A stretch of 64,000 nt of DNA, from the NCBI RefSeq assembly GCF_900106945.1, contig NZ_FNNE01000006.1:62001-126000 (forward strand), written 5' to 3'. The notes beneath the pieces are model-generated. The model had not been told where the DNA came from and ran no database searches. It saw nothing but the letters and a program-made list of their open reading frames with translations. Every line of letters begins with the position of its first letter. Positions within the stretch are counted from its first letter, which is position 1. Source of the stretch: Marinobacter mobilis (GTDB taxonomy: Bacteria; Pseudomonadota; Gammaproteobacteria; Pseudomonadales; Oleiphilaceae). This document shows, piece by piece, positions 9,302-18,382 of the stretch. The translations under genes and the position numbers were made by a program.

Positions 9302-10537
9302 ATGTCCGGAATGGTATTTCCCCAGAGCCCAGCGCCTGAAAAGGCCGGGCAAGCCAGTGAACCCCGGCCATCCGTGGCACGGGAAAAACACAGTGACAGC
9401 GAATTTGATTCGGTTTCCCGGCAGGAACAGGTCAACGCAGAGCGCAGGCTACAGATGCGCCGACAGGAGCGTGCCGACCGGGCTGAGCGGGCCGCAGAGT
9501 CGAAAGCCCAGGACACTGAGGTCGAGCAGCGGCAATCGGCTGCCGCTATGGCTGACAGTGGCGCCCGCGAGGCTGAAGAAGGCAGTCCAGCCGATGGCAC
9601 CCCGCCAGCAACAGAATCTGCTGGGGCTGATCCAGGCGGTCAGGGGACCGATGATGCGAGCGACCTTGCGTCGGCAGACCTGGTGGTGGCTCCGGAGTCA
9701 CCGCTGGTGGAAGTCGAGACCGATGAAACTGCGGTGTTCACCTTTGCCGACTTGCGCTCAATGGCGATGTCCGGCGAGGATGCCGCTGCAGAGGTTGGCC
9801 CGGCGCTGACTGACCGTTCGCTGCGAAAAGGGGGCTATGCTGCGCAGAATCCGGTAATGGCAGGGACTGCGGAAGTCTCCGGCGCAAAAGGCTTGCCGGG
9901 GCTGACCGGAGGTTCATTTATGGAAACGATGGCCTTGACGCCTGCGACCAGCCAAGGTTCAGATAGCGGGGACCTGGTCGCGGCCCGGTTGGTGCCGCTG
10001 AGCGACCAGACAACCCCGGCCTCCCAGCTGACGGCGGGTGGACAGAAAGTCGCGGAGCAGGCCGCGATGCTTCGAGGTTACGCCACCAGTATTGAAGTTC
10101 CGGTTGGTCACGCCGAATGGGGTGACAAGCTGGTGGGCAAGCTGACCTGGCTTACCGCCAATAACATGAGCTCTGCCGAAATCCATTTAACCCCACCGGA
10201 TATGGGGCCAATGGAAGTGCGGGTGCAACTGAACCGGGATCATCAGGCGGCGGTGACCGTTCATTCCGCCAATCCGGTGGTACGCGACCAGCTGGAACTG
10301 CACAGCCACCGGCTGCGGGACATGCTCAGCGAACAGGGCATTGACCTGGGGCGATTTGAGGTGGCTGATCGGGGTGGGCAGGGCAGTGGCCAATGGTCGT
10401 CCCGTGGCGATGAGGACGGCAGCGGGCGCGGCGGTTCCTCCGGGTTGCCCGGCGATGATGCTGGCACTGAAGGGGCCCCGGCGGACGGAGGCAGTGTGGA
10501 GTTGGCCTGGAAAGGCGAACTTGATCTCTACGCCTGA
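9302..10537 (+). CDS. fliK: Flagellar hook-length control protein FliK
   Basis: FliK is the secreted ruler that ends hook growth by acting on FlhB. The 411 residues are mostly low-complexity and charged, as usual. The conserved C-terminal Flg_hook domain lies at about 270-350: WGDKLVGKLTWLTANN, AEIHLTPPDMGPMEVRVQL, then HSHRLRDMLSEQGIDLGRFEV. The extreme C-terminus is Gly/Ser/Asp-rich. Its start is preceded by AAGAGG. A second FliK-like gene occurs at 37.4-38.8 kb. A weak terminator-like hairpin follows. Confidence 0.92.
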   Translation: MSGMVFPQSPAPEKAGQASEPRPSVAREKHSDSEFDSVSRQEQVNAERRLQMRRQERADRAERAAESKAQDTEVEQRQSAAAMADSGAREAEEGSPADGTPPATESAGADPGGQGTDDASDLASADLVVAPESPLVEVETDETAVFTFADLRSMAMSGEDAAAEVGPALTDRSLRKGGYAAQNPVMAGTAEVSGAKGLPGLTGGSFMETMALTPATSQGSDSGDLVAARLVPLSDQTTPASQLTAGGQKVAEQAAMLRGYATSIEVPVGHAEWGDKLVGKLTWLTANNMSSAEIHLTPPDMGPMEVRVQLNRDHQAAVTVHSANPVVRDQLELHSHRLRDMLSEQGIDLGRFEVADRGGQGSGQWSSRGDEDGSGRGGSSGLPGDDAGTEGAPADGGSVELAWKGELDLYA

Positions 10538-10550
10538 GGTGTTGTCGACC

Positions 10551-10590
10551 GACAGGGTGCTTTGGGTGCCCTGTCCGTACGTTTATTTTT
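10551..10590 (+). terminator. Probable terminator hairpin after fliK
   Basis: GACAGGG and CCCTGTC form a perfect 7-bp stem (10551-10557 with 10569-10575) around an 11-base loop. The T-rich stretch (10582-10590) begins six bases after the stem, so termination may be only partial. Confidence 0.5.
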
Positions 10591-10689
10591 CCAGCCCGTT
10601 TTCCCTCTCTCCTGATTGCCAACAAACTCTTTTGCTCCGATAACGCCCGGGCGCTAAACTGCTGTTTTATCGAGACAGCTGTGCCTTTG

Positions 10690-10705
10690 TGGCCCGCTGT
10701 TTGCT
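10690..10705 (+). promoter_or_regulatory. Sigma-54 promoter of the fliL operon
   Basis: TGGCCCGCTGTTTGCT has GG at 10691-10692 and GC at 10703-10704 separated by ten bases, 62 bases before the fliL start. It would drive fliLMNOPQR-flhB. Confidence 0.78.
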
Positions 10706-10766
10706 TTATACTCCATACATGGGCCGAATCTCGCGGCATCTGACAATTTTATGACAGAAGCGTCCT

Positions 10767-11267
10767 ATGGCAGATAACAATGCGCCTGACCAGGCACCCA
10801 AGAAAAGCAAGCTCAAGCTGATCATTTTGATTGCGCTGGTAGTCATACTGGCCATCGGGCTGTCCATCGCGGGAACCCTGTGGTTCCTCAAGGACACCGC
10901 TGGCGATGCCGGTGCAGACGTTGAGGAAGCGGCGGCGGAAGAGGTGTTCCAGCCGAGCCAGTATTTTGTCCTCGACAAGGCACTGGTGACCACCGTGCAG
11001 TCCGAGGGGCGCCAAAGGTATGCACAGGTTTACCTGGCGTTCGAGGCGGATGATCCGGCAGCACTGGCAGCGACAGAGCTGCACATGCCGTTGTTGCGCA
11101 GCCAGCTGATCAATGTGTTGGCGGCCAGTGATTTCATGGCGCTGCAGGCCGAGGGTGGCCGGGAACAGCTGGTGACCGAGATGCTGACGGTTGTGAACGG
11201 CGTATTGGAACAGGAAGGGGAGCCGCCACTGAAAGGCGTGCTGCTACGAAACTTTGTGATGCAATAA
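10767..11267 (+). CDS. fliL: Flagellar basal body-associated protein FliL
   Basis: FliL is a single-pass inner membrane protein that surrounds stator units and supports torque. The 166 residues begin with a lysine-rich cytosolic tail (KKSKLK), a membrane helix at about 14-36, an acidic linker (DVEEAAAEE), and a periplasmic stomatin-like domain (ALVTTVQSEGRQRYAQVYLAFE). The C-terminal LLRNFVMQ matches the family's usual ending. It heads the switch/export-gate operon. Confidence 0.94.
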   Translation: MADNNAPDQAPKKSKLKLIILIALVVILAIGLSIAGTLWFLKDTAGDAGADVEEAAAEEVFQPSQYFVLDKALVTTVQSEGRQRYAQVYLAFEADDPAALAATELHMPLLRSQLINVLAASDFMALQAEGGREQLVTEMLTVVNGVLEQEGEPPLKGVLLRNFVMQ

Positions 11268-11269
11268 AG

Positions 11270-11286
11270 GCCCCGATCGCGGGGGC
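11270..11286 (+). other. Hairpin between fliL and fliM
   Basis: GCCCC (11270-11274) pairs with GGGGC (11282-11286) around a 7-base loop, just after the fliL stop and 21 bases before fliM. There is no T-tract, so it is more likely an mRNA-stability or attenuation element than a terminator. Confidence 0.35.
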
Positions 11287-11307
11287 TGACCACGGGCAGG
11301 ACCGATT

Positions 11308-12306
11308 ATGCAGGATCTACTGTCACAGGATGAAATCGATGCCCTGTTGCACGGTGTGGATGACGGGGACATCGATACCTATGATGAAAGCGACGAGGAA
11401 GGCGTAAAAAACTACGACCTCGCCAGCCAGGATCGTATTGTCCGTGGGCGGATGCCCACGCTGGAAATGATCAACGAGCGTTTTGCCCGCTACACCCGAA
11501 TCAGCCTGTTCAACCTGCTGCGTCGCAATGCCGATGTCTCCACCGGCGGCGTGCAGATCATGAAGTTCGGGGAATACGTCCACACTCTGTATGTCCCCAC
11601 CAGTCTCAATCTGGTCAAGGTTCGCCCCCTGCGGGGAACGGGCTTGTTCATTCTGGACGCCAAACTGGTCTTCAAGCTGGTGGATAACTTCTTTGGGGGG
11701 GAGGGCCGGCACGCCAAGATTGAAGGCCGGGAATTTACCCCCACTGAAATTCGTATTGTCCAGATGGTGCTGGACCAGGTCTTTCGCGACATGAAAGAGG
11801 CCTGGCAGGCTGTGCTCAAGGTCGATTTCGACTATATCAACTCGGAAGTCAATCCGGCCATGGCCAACATCGTCAGCCCGAGTGAAGTCGTGGTGATCAG
11901 CACGTTCCATATAGAACTGGACGGTGGCGGCGGTGAGCTTCATATGGCATTGCCGTACTCGATGATTGAGCCCATTCGGGAAGTGCTCGACGCGGGTGTC
12001 CAGAGTGATATTGATGACGTAGACGAGCGCTGGGTCAGTGCCTTGCAGGAAGACGTCAAGGATGTCGAGGTTCCGATCAATGCGACAGTCTGCCGGCGCA
12101 AGATTTCGTTGCGCGACGTAGCCGACTTCAAGGCCGGTGACGTGATCCCGATAGAAATGTCGAACGATCTGACGGTGACCGCAAACGGTATACCGATCTA
12201 CCATGCCACATTGGGAACCCGTGACGGAAAACTGGCACTCAGGGTGAATGAGCGGGCCAAGCGCCCAGTCGTGAAAAAACAGTTGAAGGTAGGGCGAAAT
12301 GGCTGA
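11308..12306 (+). CDS. fliM: Flagellar motor switch protein FliM
   Basis: FliM forms the C ring wall and receives phosphorylated CheY. The 332 residues start with the CheY-binding peptide (LLSQDEIDALLHGV, residues 4-17), continue with a CheC-like middle domain containing the FliG-contact GGXG loop (STGGVQIMKFGEYV), and end in a SpoA domain (VPINATVCRRKISLRDVADF). All family landmarks are intact. It overlaps fliN by 8 bases. Confidence 0.98.
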   Translation: MQDLLSQDEIDALLHGVDDGDIDTYDESDEEGVKNYDLASQDRIVRGRMPTLEMINERFARYTRISLFNLLRRNADVSTGGVQIMKFGEYVHTLYVPTSLNLVKVRPLRGTGLFILDAKLVFKLVDNFFGGEGRHAKIEGREFTPTEIRIVQMVLDQVFRDMKEAWQAVLKVDFDYINSEVNPAMANIVSPSEVVVISTFHIELDGGGGELHMALPYSMIEPIREVLDAGVQSDIDDVDERWVSALQEDVKDVEVPINATVCRRKISLRDVADFKAGDVIPIEMSNDLTVTANGIPIYHATLGTRDGKLALRVNERAKRPVVKKQLKVGRNG

Positions 12307-12841
12307 CGACGACAAGAAAGACGGGCAGGAAATGAGCGAAGACGAAAAGCTCGCTGCAGAGTGGGAAGCTGCCATGGAAGAAGCGGGTGATGGCGACAGC
12401 GATGGCGATGGCTCCGCAGAGGCCGGTGGCGATGACGAGCAGGCCCGCGCCGATGAATGGGCGGCGGCCATGGCGGAAGCCGGCGATGCAGAGGAAGACT
12501 CCGTGCAGGCGGCTCCGATGGAGGAGTTTGGCGCCGACACGGGTATGGCTACGGCTACGGCTACGGCTGGCGGCACTTCCCCGGATCTGGATGTCATTCT
12601 GGATATTCCGGTGACCATTTCCATGGAAGTCGGCAATACCCAGATTCCAATCCGTAACCTGCTTCAGCTCAACCAGGGCTCGGTGATCGAGCTGGACCGG
12701 TTGGCAGGGGAGCCTCTGGACGTGCTGGTTAATGGAACCCTGATTGCCCATGGTGAAGTGGTCATGGTAAATGAGAAGTTCGGTATCCGTCTGACCGATG
12801 TCATCAGCCCCGCTGAGCGCATCAAACGGCTGCAGAAATAG
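12299..12841 (+). CDS. fliN: Flagellar motor switch protein FliN
   Basis: FliN forms the base of the C ring and docks FliH. The SpoA domain occupies about residues 98-175 (LDVILDIPVTISMEVG, then LLQLNQGSVIELDRLAGEPLDVLVNG). The 180-residue length is more than in enterics (137) because of an acidic N-terminal extension. That extension contains two copies of an EWxAAMxEAGD motif (residues 21-31 and 53-63) and an alternating Ala-Thr tract encoded by a GCTACG hexanucleotide repeat. Confidence 0.97.
   Translation: MADDDKKDGQEMSEDEKLAAEWEAAMEEAGDGDSDGDGSAEAGGDDEQARADEWAAAMAEAGDAEEDSVQAAPMEEFGADTGMATATATAGGTSPDLDVILDIPVTISMEVGNTQIPIRNLLQLNQGSVIELDRLAGEPLDVLVNGTLIAHGEVVMVNEKFGIRLTDVISPAERIKRLQK
12548..12568 (+). 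repeat. GCTACG hexanucleotide repeat within fliN
   Basis: Three and a half tandem copies of GCTACG encode an Ala-Thr alternation just before the SpoA domain. As the unit is six bases, copy-number change would lengthen the linker without shifting frame. Confidence 0.9.
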
Positions 12842-12842
12842 C

Positions 12843-13295
12843 ATGCACCGGCTCAGCGGGCTTGTTGGACTGACGCTGATGCTGCCGGCGCTGAGCTCGG
12901 CGGCGGAGAGCACACCGCAGGCACCATCACCGGTGCCCGGTGCCGTTGGCAGTCTGGCCAGTCTGGGTCTTGGCCTGCTGGTGGTCATCGCGCTGATATT
13001 CGGTTGTGCCTGGCTGGTTCGCCGTATGAGCGGGCTGGCGGGCATGAACAACCAGTTGATGAAAGTCGTTGCAGTGATGAATCTGGGTACTCGCGAACGC
13101 ATTGCGCTGCTGGATGTCGGAGGAAAGCAGATCCTGGTCGGCATCACTCCCTCTACCATTCGTACCCTCCATGTGTTCGATGAACCGATTGCCAATCCCG
13201 CGGACCTCGATTCCAGCGATTTTGCACGCCGCCTGCAGGGTATGATCGGCAAATCGTGGAAGGGTGGGGCTGCTTCTGATGGAGAGCCGTCTTGA
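12843..13295 (+). CDS. fliO: Flagellar export gate assembly protein FliO
   Basis: FliO helps assemble the FliP ring. The start at 12843 lies two bases after the fliN stop and gives 150 residues: a hydrophobic N-terminus resembling a signal sequence ([17 protein letters not shown]), a membrane helix at about 37-60 ([21 protein letters not shown]) and a cytoplasmic FliO domain ([25 protein letters not shown]). An upstream in-frame ATG at 12798 inside fliN is unlikely. Its TGA overlaps the TTG start of fliP. Confidence 0.93.
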   Translation: MHRLSGLVGLTLMLPALSSAAESTPQAPSPVPGAVGSLASLGLGLLVVIALIFGCAWLVRRMSGLAGMNNQLMKVVAVMNLGTRERIALLDVGGKQILVGITPSTIRTLHVFDEPIANPADLDSSDFARRLQGMIGKSWKGGAASDGEPS

Positions 13296-14041
13296 GACGT
13301 CTGTTTACTGTCATTACCGGTTTGATCCTGACGATGTATCTGCCGTCGGCATTTGCGGAGGTGCCGGGCATACCGGCACTGACCGTCACTCCGGGCGAGG
13401 TTGACGGAACCCAGGAATATACGGTTACCCTGCAAATCCTCGCGTTGATGACCGCACTGACATTCCTGCCTGCGATGCTGATGATGATGACGTCGTTTAC
13501 CCGCATCATTGTGGTGTTTGCGATTCTGCGTCAGGCCCTGGGACTGCAGTCAACGCCATCTAACCAGATTCTGTTGGGGCTGGCACTGTTCCTGTCGATC
13601 TTTATCATGAAGCCGGTTTTTGAAGAGGCTAACCAGGCGGCGTTGCAGCCTTATATGAGTGAGGAAATCACCTCGATGGAGGCGGTGGCGCGGGCGAGTG
13701 TGCCGTTCCGGGAGTTTATGCTGGCTCAGACCCGGGAAGACGACCTCATGCTCTTCATGCGCATCGCCGATGTTCAGTTTGAGACGCCGGAAGACGTTTC
13801 CTTCTGGGTGCTGATGCCTGCCTTCGTGACCAGTGAACTGAAGACTGCCTTCCAGATCGGTTTTATTCTGTTCATTCCGTTCCTGATTATCGACATGGTG
13901 GTGGCCAGCGTCCTGATGGCGATGGGGATGATGATGTTGTCTCCGGTCATTATATCGCTGCCATTTAAGATCATGCTGTTTGTCCTGGTGGACGGCTGGG
14001 CCCTGATCATGGTAACCCTGGCGGCCAGTTATGGTATATAG
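13292..14041 (+). CDS. fliP: Flagellar export gate protein FliP
   Basis: FliP forms the core of the FliPQR export channel. The 249 residues have a cleavable N-terminal signal ([19 protein letters not shown]), then [20 protein letters not shown] and the FliP signature [16 protein letters not shown], with the later [23 protein letters not shown] start forms a TTGA overlap with the fliO stop. This start is supported because it gives the full signal peptide at once. Confidence 0.97.
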   Translation: MRRLFTVITGLILTMYLPSAFAEVPGIPALTVTPGEVDGTQEYTVTLQILALMTALTFLPAMLMMMTSFTRIIVVFAILRQALGLQSTPSNQILLGLALFLSIFIMKPVFEEANQAALQPYMSEEITSMEAVARASVPFREFMLAQTREDDLMLFMRIADVQFETPEDVSFWVLMPAFVTSELKTAFQIGFILFIPFLIIDMVVASVLMAMGMMMLSPVIISLPFKIMLFVLVDGWALIMVTLAASYGI

Positions 14042-14070
14042 CCCGGTGAACCATCGGGGGGAGCAAGGCC

Positions 14071-14340
14071 ATGACGCCTGAAACCGTCATCGACATCATG
14101 CGCGACGCGCTCTGGATGATCGTGTTGCTTGCCGGGGTGATTATCATGCCCGGGCTGGTGGTGGGGCTGGTGGTCAGTACTTTCCAGGCGGCTACCCAGA
14201 TCAACGAGCAGACGCTCAGTTTCCTGCCGCGACTGATCATTACCCTGCTGGTGATCATCTTTGCCGGGCCGTGGATGCTGACCAAGCTGATTGACCACGC
14301 TCACGGCCTGATCACCAATATTCCCTACCTGATCGGTTAG
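14071..14340 (+). CDS. fliQ: Flagellar export gate protein FliQ
   Basis: FliQ is a two-helix inner membrane hairpin that wraps the FliP/FliR core. The 89 residues start MTPETVIDIMRDALW, and contain two hydrophobic segments (about 15-40 and 50-72) and the conserved FQAATQINEQTLSFLPR. Length is exactly that of the family. Confidence 0.97.
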   Translation: MTPETVIDIMRDALWMIVLLAGVIIMPGLVVGLVVSTFQAATQINEQTLSFLPRLIITLLVIIFAGPWMLTKLIDHAHGLITNIPYLIG

Positions 14341-14348
14341 GCCTCACC

Positions 14349-15134
14349 ATGATTCCTGTTGGCCTGGGGGAAGATCAGATTAGCCAGTGGGTGGGGCAGC
14401 ACCTGTGGCCACTGTTCCGTATTGCCAGTTTCATGATGGTGATTCCCTTCATTGGGACTCAGCTGGTTCCTGCTCGTATCCGCCTGGGCCTGGCGTTATT
14501 GTTCACCATACTGGTCGTGCCCTGGATTGATGAGGTGCCCCAGGTGGAATCCCTCAGTGCCGAGGCGGTGGTAATTACCCTGCAGCAGATTCTCATCGGT
14601 GTGGGGATGGGGTTTACGCTGACCGCGTTGTTCCAGGTGTTTGTGGTTGCAGGCCAGATGATTGCCATGCAGATGGGCCTCGGTTTTGCGTCAATGAACG
14701 ATCCCGCCAACGGTGTCTCTGTGCCGGTGCTGTCCCAGTTGTATACGGTAGGCATCACATTGCTGTATCTGTCCATGAACGGGCACCTGGTGGCCTTTGA
14801 AGTGTTTGTGGAAAGCTTCCGCACTATCCCCATCGGGCTCGAAGGCCTGGGGCAGGGCGGCGTTTGGGCCCTGGCTCACCGGATCAGCTGGATCTTTGTC
14901 TCGGCGATGCTGCTGGCGTTACCTGCGGTCACCGCGGTACTGATCGTGACTATCTCGTTTGGGGTCATGACCCGAGCGGCGCCACAGATGAATATTTTTG
15001 CTCTCGGTTTTCCCATTGCCCTGATGTTCGGTCTGTTTGCCATCTGGGTGTTGCAGGGTAACTTCGCGCCGCACTTCCAGCAGTACACTGAAGAGACCTT
15101 TGAATTCATGCGCCAGTTGCAGGGCCAACCCTGA
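14349..15134 (+). CDS. fliR: Flagellar export gate protein FliR
   Basis: FliR is the third component of the export channel core. The 261 residues are strongly hydrophobic with several membrane segments and the conserved stretch RIASFMMVIPFIGTQLVPARIRLGLA, split here by the first helix break, plus QMGLGFASMNDP. Length fits (about 260). It is eight bases after fliQ and eleven before flhB. Confidence 0.96.
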   Translation: MIPVGLGEDQISQWVGQHLWPLFRIASFMMVIPFIGTQLVPARIRLGLALLFTILVVPWIDEVPQVESLSAEAVVITLQQILIGVGMGFTLTALFQVFVVAGQMIAMQMGLGFASMNDPANGVSVPVLSQLYTVGITLLYLSMNGHLVAFEVFVESFRTIPIGLEGLGQGGVWALAHRISWIFVSAMLLALPAVTAVLIVTISFGVMTRAAPQMNIFALGFPIALMFGLFAIWVLQGNFAPHFQQYTEETFEFMRQLQGQP

Positions 15135-15145
15135 GGTAAGCGGAC

Positions 15146-16282
15146 GTGGCGGACGACAACGACAACAGTCAGGAAAAAACCGAAGAGGCTACCCCCCGAC
15201 GATTGGAGAAAGCCCGGGAGGAGGGCCAGACAGCGCGTTCCCGTGAGCTGGCGACCATGGCGGTGCTGATGGCCGGTGCGGGAGGGTTGCTGGTGTTCGG
15301 TTCAGGGCTGGGCAAGGCGCTTGCGGACATCATGCGCAACAGTTTTTCCCTGGAACGGGAGGTCATTTTCGATACCCATCACATGGCGCTACACCTGCTC
15401 GATGCGGCTGGTGAGGCGTCGTGGGCGGTGGCGCCGCTGTTGCTGGTGCTGCTGGTGGCGGCCATCATCGGCTCGATCGGCATCGGTGGTTTGTTGTTCA
15501 GTGGCAAGGCCATTACACCGAAATTTGACCGCATGAATCCTCTCAAGGGGCTCAAACGGATGTTTTCGGTGCGTTCGGTCGTGGAACTGTTGAAGGGGGT
15601 GGCCAAGGTTGCCCTGGTCATGACCCTCGCGATCCTGATCCTCGACTTGCGTACCGACGACCTCCTCAAGATTGCCGACGAACCGGCGGTTCCGGCCATG
15701 GCGCATGTGGTGTGGACGCTGGGCTGGACCTTTCTGCTGTTGTCTTGTGCCACCATCATCATTGCGGCCATCGACGTACCCTTCCAGATTTACGACCACC
15801 AGAAAAAGCTCAGGATGACCAAGCAGGAGGTCAAGGACGAGTACAAGGACACCGAGGGCAAGCCCGAGGTCAAGGGCCGCATTCGCCAGCTGCAGCGGGA
15901 AATGGCCCAGCGCCGGATGATGCAGGATGTGCCTGAGGCTGACGTGGTGATCACCAACCCCACCCACTATGCGGTGGCGCTGAAGTACGACCAGAAAACC
16001 ATGGCTGCGCCAATCGTGGTGGCGAAGGGCGCAGACGAGATTGCCTTCAAAATCATGGAAATCGCCCGCGAACACAAGGTCGAGGTCCTGCGCACTCCGC
16101 CACTGACCCGGGCTGTCTACCACAATACCGACATCGGCGGTGAGATCCCCGATGGCCTGTATATGGCCATAGCCCAGGTGCTCGCCTACCTGTTCCAGTT
16201 GCGTCAGTTCCGGCGTGGGCAGGGGGCGAGGCCGGGGATGCCGGACTTCCCCATACCCAACGATCTAAGACGGGATATCTGA
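15146..16282 (+). CDS. flhB: Flagellar export switch protein FlhB
   Basis: FlhB controls the change from rod/hook to filament export and self-cleaves at NPTH. The 378 residues begin with the family's N-terminus (DDNDNSQEKTEEATPRRLEK), have four membrane segments between about 35 and 210, and the cleavage motif Asn271-Pro-Thr-His274 in VVITNPTHYAVALKY. The start is GTG with GAGGTAA eight bases upstream. The last 18 bases overlap the convergent methyltransferase gene. Confidence 0.98.
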   Translation: MADDNDNSQEKTEEATPRRLEKAREEGQTARSRELATMAVLMAGAGGLLVFGSGLGKALADIMRNSFSLEREVIFDTHHMALHLLDAAGEASWAVAPLLLVLLVAAIIGSIGIGGLLFSGKAITPKFDRMNPLKGLKRMFSVRSVVELLKGVAKVALVMTLAILILDLRTDDLLKIADEPAVPAMAHVVWTLGWTFLLLSCATIIIAAIDVPFQIYDHQKKLRMTKQEVKDEYKDTEGKPEVKGRIRQLQREMAQRRMMQDVPEADVVITNPTHYAVALKYDQKTMAAPIVVAKGADEIAFKIMEIAREHKVEVLRTPPLTRAVYHNTDIGGEIPDGLYMAIAQVLAYLFQLRQFRRGQGARPGMPDFPIPNDLRRDI

Positions 16283-17143
16283 GGCGCTGCCCGGAAACCC
16301 GGTTTCAACGACTCGCACCAAGGGGTTGTTGCGACTCTGGGGTATCGGGAGCACGGTATAGTAGTCCCGGGGATTGTGTACCTGGGTTTGGCTGAAACCA
16401 AGGCCCTGCAGATGCTGCATGACCTGTTGGTCATTGTCGAAATGGAACGATACCTGGCTTTGCGTCATGCCTCCCAGAACCTTGCTGAGCAGGTGAATGC
16501 CGCCCTTGATCAGAGGCTGTTCCGGCATAAGGTAGCTGTCGAACAGGTAGTACGAACCCGGCCGCTTGCTCAGGGCTGTGGCGAGTCGCCGCCAGAACGT
16601 TGTGATCACTGGCAGCGAAAAATAGTTGGTTAAGCCTTCGGTGACCACGATGACCGGCCCCTCCTTCAGTACCCGATCCATCACCGCTTCCAGTGCATGC
16701 TCGCCGTCATCGGCAAGGATATCAACGGGTGTGACCTGATGGCTGGCCCCCAGGTGGCCGGTCGAGGCCAGTCGGGAGGCCTTGCGTGCGGCCATGTCCG
16801 GCAAGTCGGCCTCAACCATGTGCAGGTTCGGGTGGCGTTGACGCAGGTGCAGGCCACGGGGTGACAGGCCACAGGCGATTTCGAGTACCTGATTGACGCC
16901 GTGCTGGCTGATCCTTTTCTCGATCAGGTGATCGATGATCAGGTGGCGCTGGAGCAGAAAGGTTTTGAGGTTGCCGCCGGCAAGGGTTTTGCTGGCGGCC
17001 TCGAACGGGCTCATCAGGGTATACAGCCATTGCCCCTGAGGCGTGACCAGGCTGTTGTCGGAGAGCCCGTTCCGGTGCCAGACGGCACCGGTGTACAGGG
17101 CAGTAAAACTGATACCTGAGCTGTCAGTTGGTTTGCTGCTCAT
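16265..17143 (-). CDS. Class I SAM-dependent methyltransferase, leucine carboxyl methyltransferase-like
   Basis: The 292 residues resemble the LCM / COG3315 O-methyltransferase group, with a SAM-binding motif around VLEIACGLSPRGLHL (about 87-101), an acidic ribose-contact segment (LHMVEADLPDMAARK), and VIVVTEGLTNYFSLP in the position of motif post-II. The substrate cannot be told; members act on protein C-termini or polyketide acids. It is the last gene of a minus-strand operon with upp and uraA. Its start overlaps the uraA stop by 20 bases, and its end overlaps flhB tail-to-tail. Confidence 0.75.
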   Translation of the reverse strand: MSSKPTDSSGISFTALYTGAVWHRNGLSDNSLVTPQGQWLYTLMSPFEAASKTLAGGNLKTFLLQRHLIIDHLIEKRISQHGVNQVLEIACGLSPRGLHLRQRHPNLHMVEADLPDMAARKASRLASTGHLGASHQVTPVDILADDGEHALEAVMDRVLKEGPVIVVTEGLTNYFSLPVITTFWRRLATALSKRPGSYYLFDSYLMPEQPLIKGGIHLLSKVLGGMTQSQVSFHFDNDQQVMQHLQGLGFSQTQVHNPRDYYTVLPIPQSRNNPLVRVVETGFPGSASDIPS

Positions 17144-18380
17144 GGATTGCTTTTCCCCAGGATTCCCTTTCGCCAGGAAGCACCAGGTTCAGACCGATAG
17201 CGACCACAGCGCAAAGGGCAATGCCCTCCATGTGGCCCAGCACCATTCCGCCAATACCAAACACCAGCGTTACAGCGACGATCACCAGGTTTCGGGCTTC
17301 CGACAAATCCACCTGATGGCGGATCAGGGTGTTAAGTCCTACCACGGCGATAGAGCCGAACAGCAGGCACAGTATGCCGCCCATGACTGGCACCGGAATG
17401 GACTGCAGGGCAGCTCCAAACTTGCCGATGAAGGCAAGTGCGATGGCAATCACAGCGGCCCAGATCATGATTCTGGGATTGAAATTCCGGGTCAGCATCA
17501 CCGCACCGGTCACTTCGGAATAGGTAGTATTAGGTGGTCCGCCCAGCAGTGCCGCTGAGCTGGTGGCCAGGCCATCGCCCAGTAGGGTGCGATGCAGGCC
17601 GGGGTTTTTCAGGTAGTTCCTGCCGGTTACGTTGCCAATGGCAAGAACATCGCCAATGTGCTCAATGGCCGGAGCGATGGCCACCGGTATCATGAACAGG
17701 ATGGCAGACCATCCAAATTCCGGGGCCACGAAGTTCGGCAGGGCAAACCAGGGAGCCGCGGCAATGGTGCTGAAATCCACAATGCCGGCAACGACCGACA
17801 GACTATAGCCGGTCATGACGCCGAACATGATCGGAATCAGGCGAAAGATGCCCTTGGCCCAGACCGCTGCGATCACGGTGACCAGCAGCGAGATCATCGA
17901 AATGAGAATGGCGGTGTCGTAGGGCACCAGTTCTATGCTGCCATCGCCAGCCCGCCCTGAGGCCATGTGGACAGCCACCGGGGCCAGGCTGAGACCGATC
18001 ACCATGATCACCGGGCCGATGACCACCGGAGGCAGCAGTCGGTGAAGGAAGCCGGTCCCACGTAGGCGGATCAGTCCGCTCAGCAGGATGTAGAGAATGC
18101 CGGCAGCGACCAGGCCGCCGAGGGTCTGTTCAAGTCCGAATTTAGTCTTGGCGGCGAGAATCGGAGCGATGAAGGCAAACGACGAGGCCAGGAAAATTGG
18201 AATCTGGCCACCGGTTACCACGTGGAAAATCAGGGTGCCGAATCCGGCGGTAAACAGGGCAACATTGGGGTCAAGGCCGGTGATCAGTGGCATCAGCACC
18301 AGGGCGCCAAATGCTACGAGGAGCATCTGGGAGCCAGCAAGGGCCTGTCGCCACACGGCGTTGTTGGTGGTGTCCTGCAT
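17124..18380 (-). CDS. uraA: Uracil:proton symporter UraA
   Basis: UraA imports uracil with protons (NCS2/NAT family). The start chosen (MQDTTNNAVW) gives 418 residues, close to E. coli UraA (429). A longer reading would run back into upp. The sequence is hydrophobic throughout, with FASSFAFIAPILAAK and the NAT core PVAIAPAIEHIGDVLAIGN containing the substrate-binding glutamate, followed by GGPPNTTYSEVTGAV. It begins two bases after the upp stop, so import and salvage are co-expressed. Confidence 0.95.
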   Translation of the reverse strand: MQDTTNNAVWRQALAGSQMLLVAFGALVLMPLITGLDPNVALFTAGFGTLIFHVVTGGQIPIFLASSFAFIAPILAAKTKFGLEQTLGGLVAAGILYILLSGLIRLRGTGFLHRLLPPVVIGPVIMVIGLSLAPVAVHMASGRAGDGSIELVPYDTAILISMISLLVTVIAAVWAKGIFRLIPIMFGVMTGYSLSVVAGIVDFSTIAAAPWFALPNFVAPEFGWSAILFMIPVAIAPAIEHIGDVLAIGNVTGRNYLKNPGLHRTLLGDGLATSSAALLGGPPNTTYSEVTGAVMLTRNFNPRIMIWAAVIAIALAFIGKFGAALQSIPVPVMGGILCLLFGSIAVVGLNTLIRHQVDLSEARNLVIVAVTLVFGIGGMVLGHMEGIALCAVVAIGLNLVLPGERESWGKAIHEQQTN

Positions 18381-18382
18381 AC

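Noticed and set aside
11323..13435. Long minus-strand open frames opposite fliM, fliN and fliO
   Set aside because: They mirror the codon bias of three clearly identified plus-strand genes and have no recognisable domain or ribosome site.
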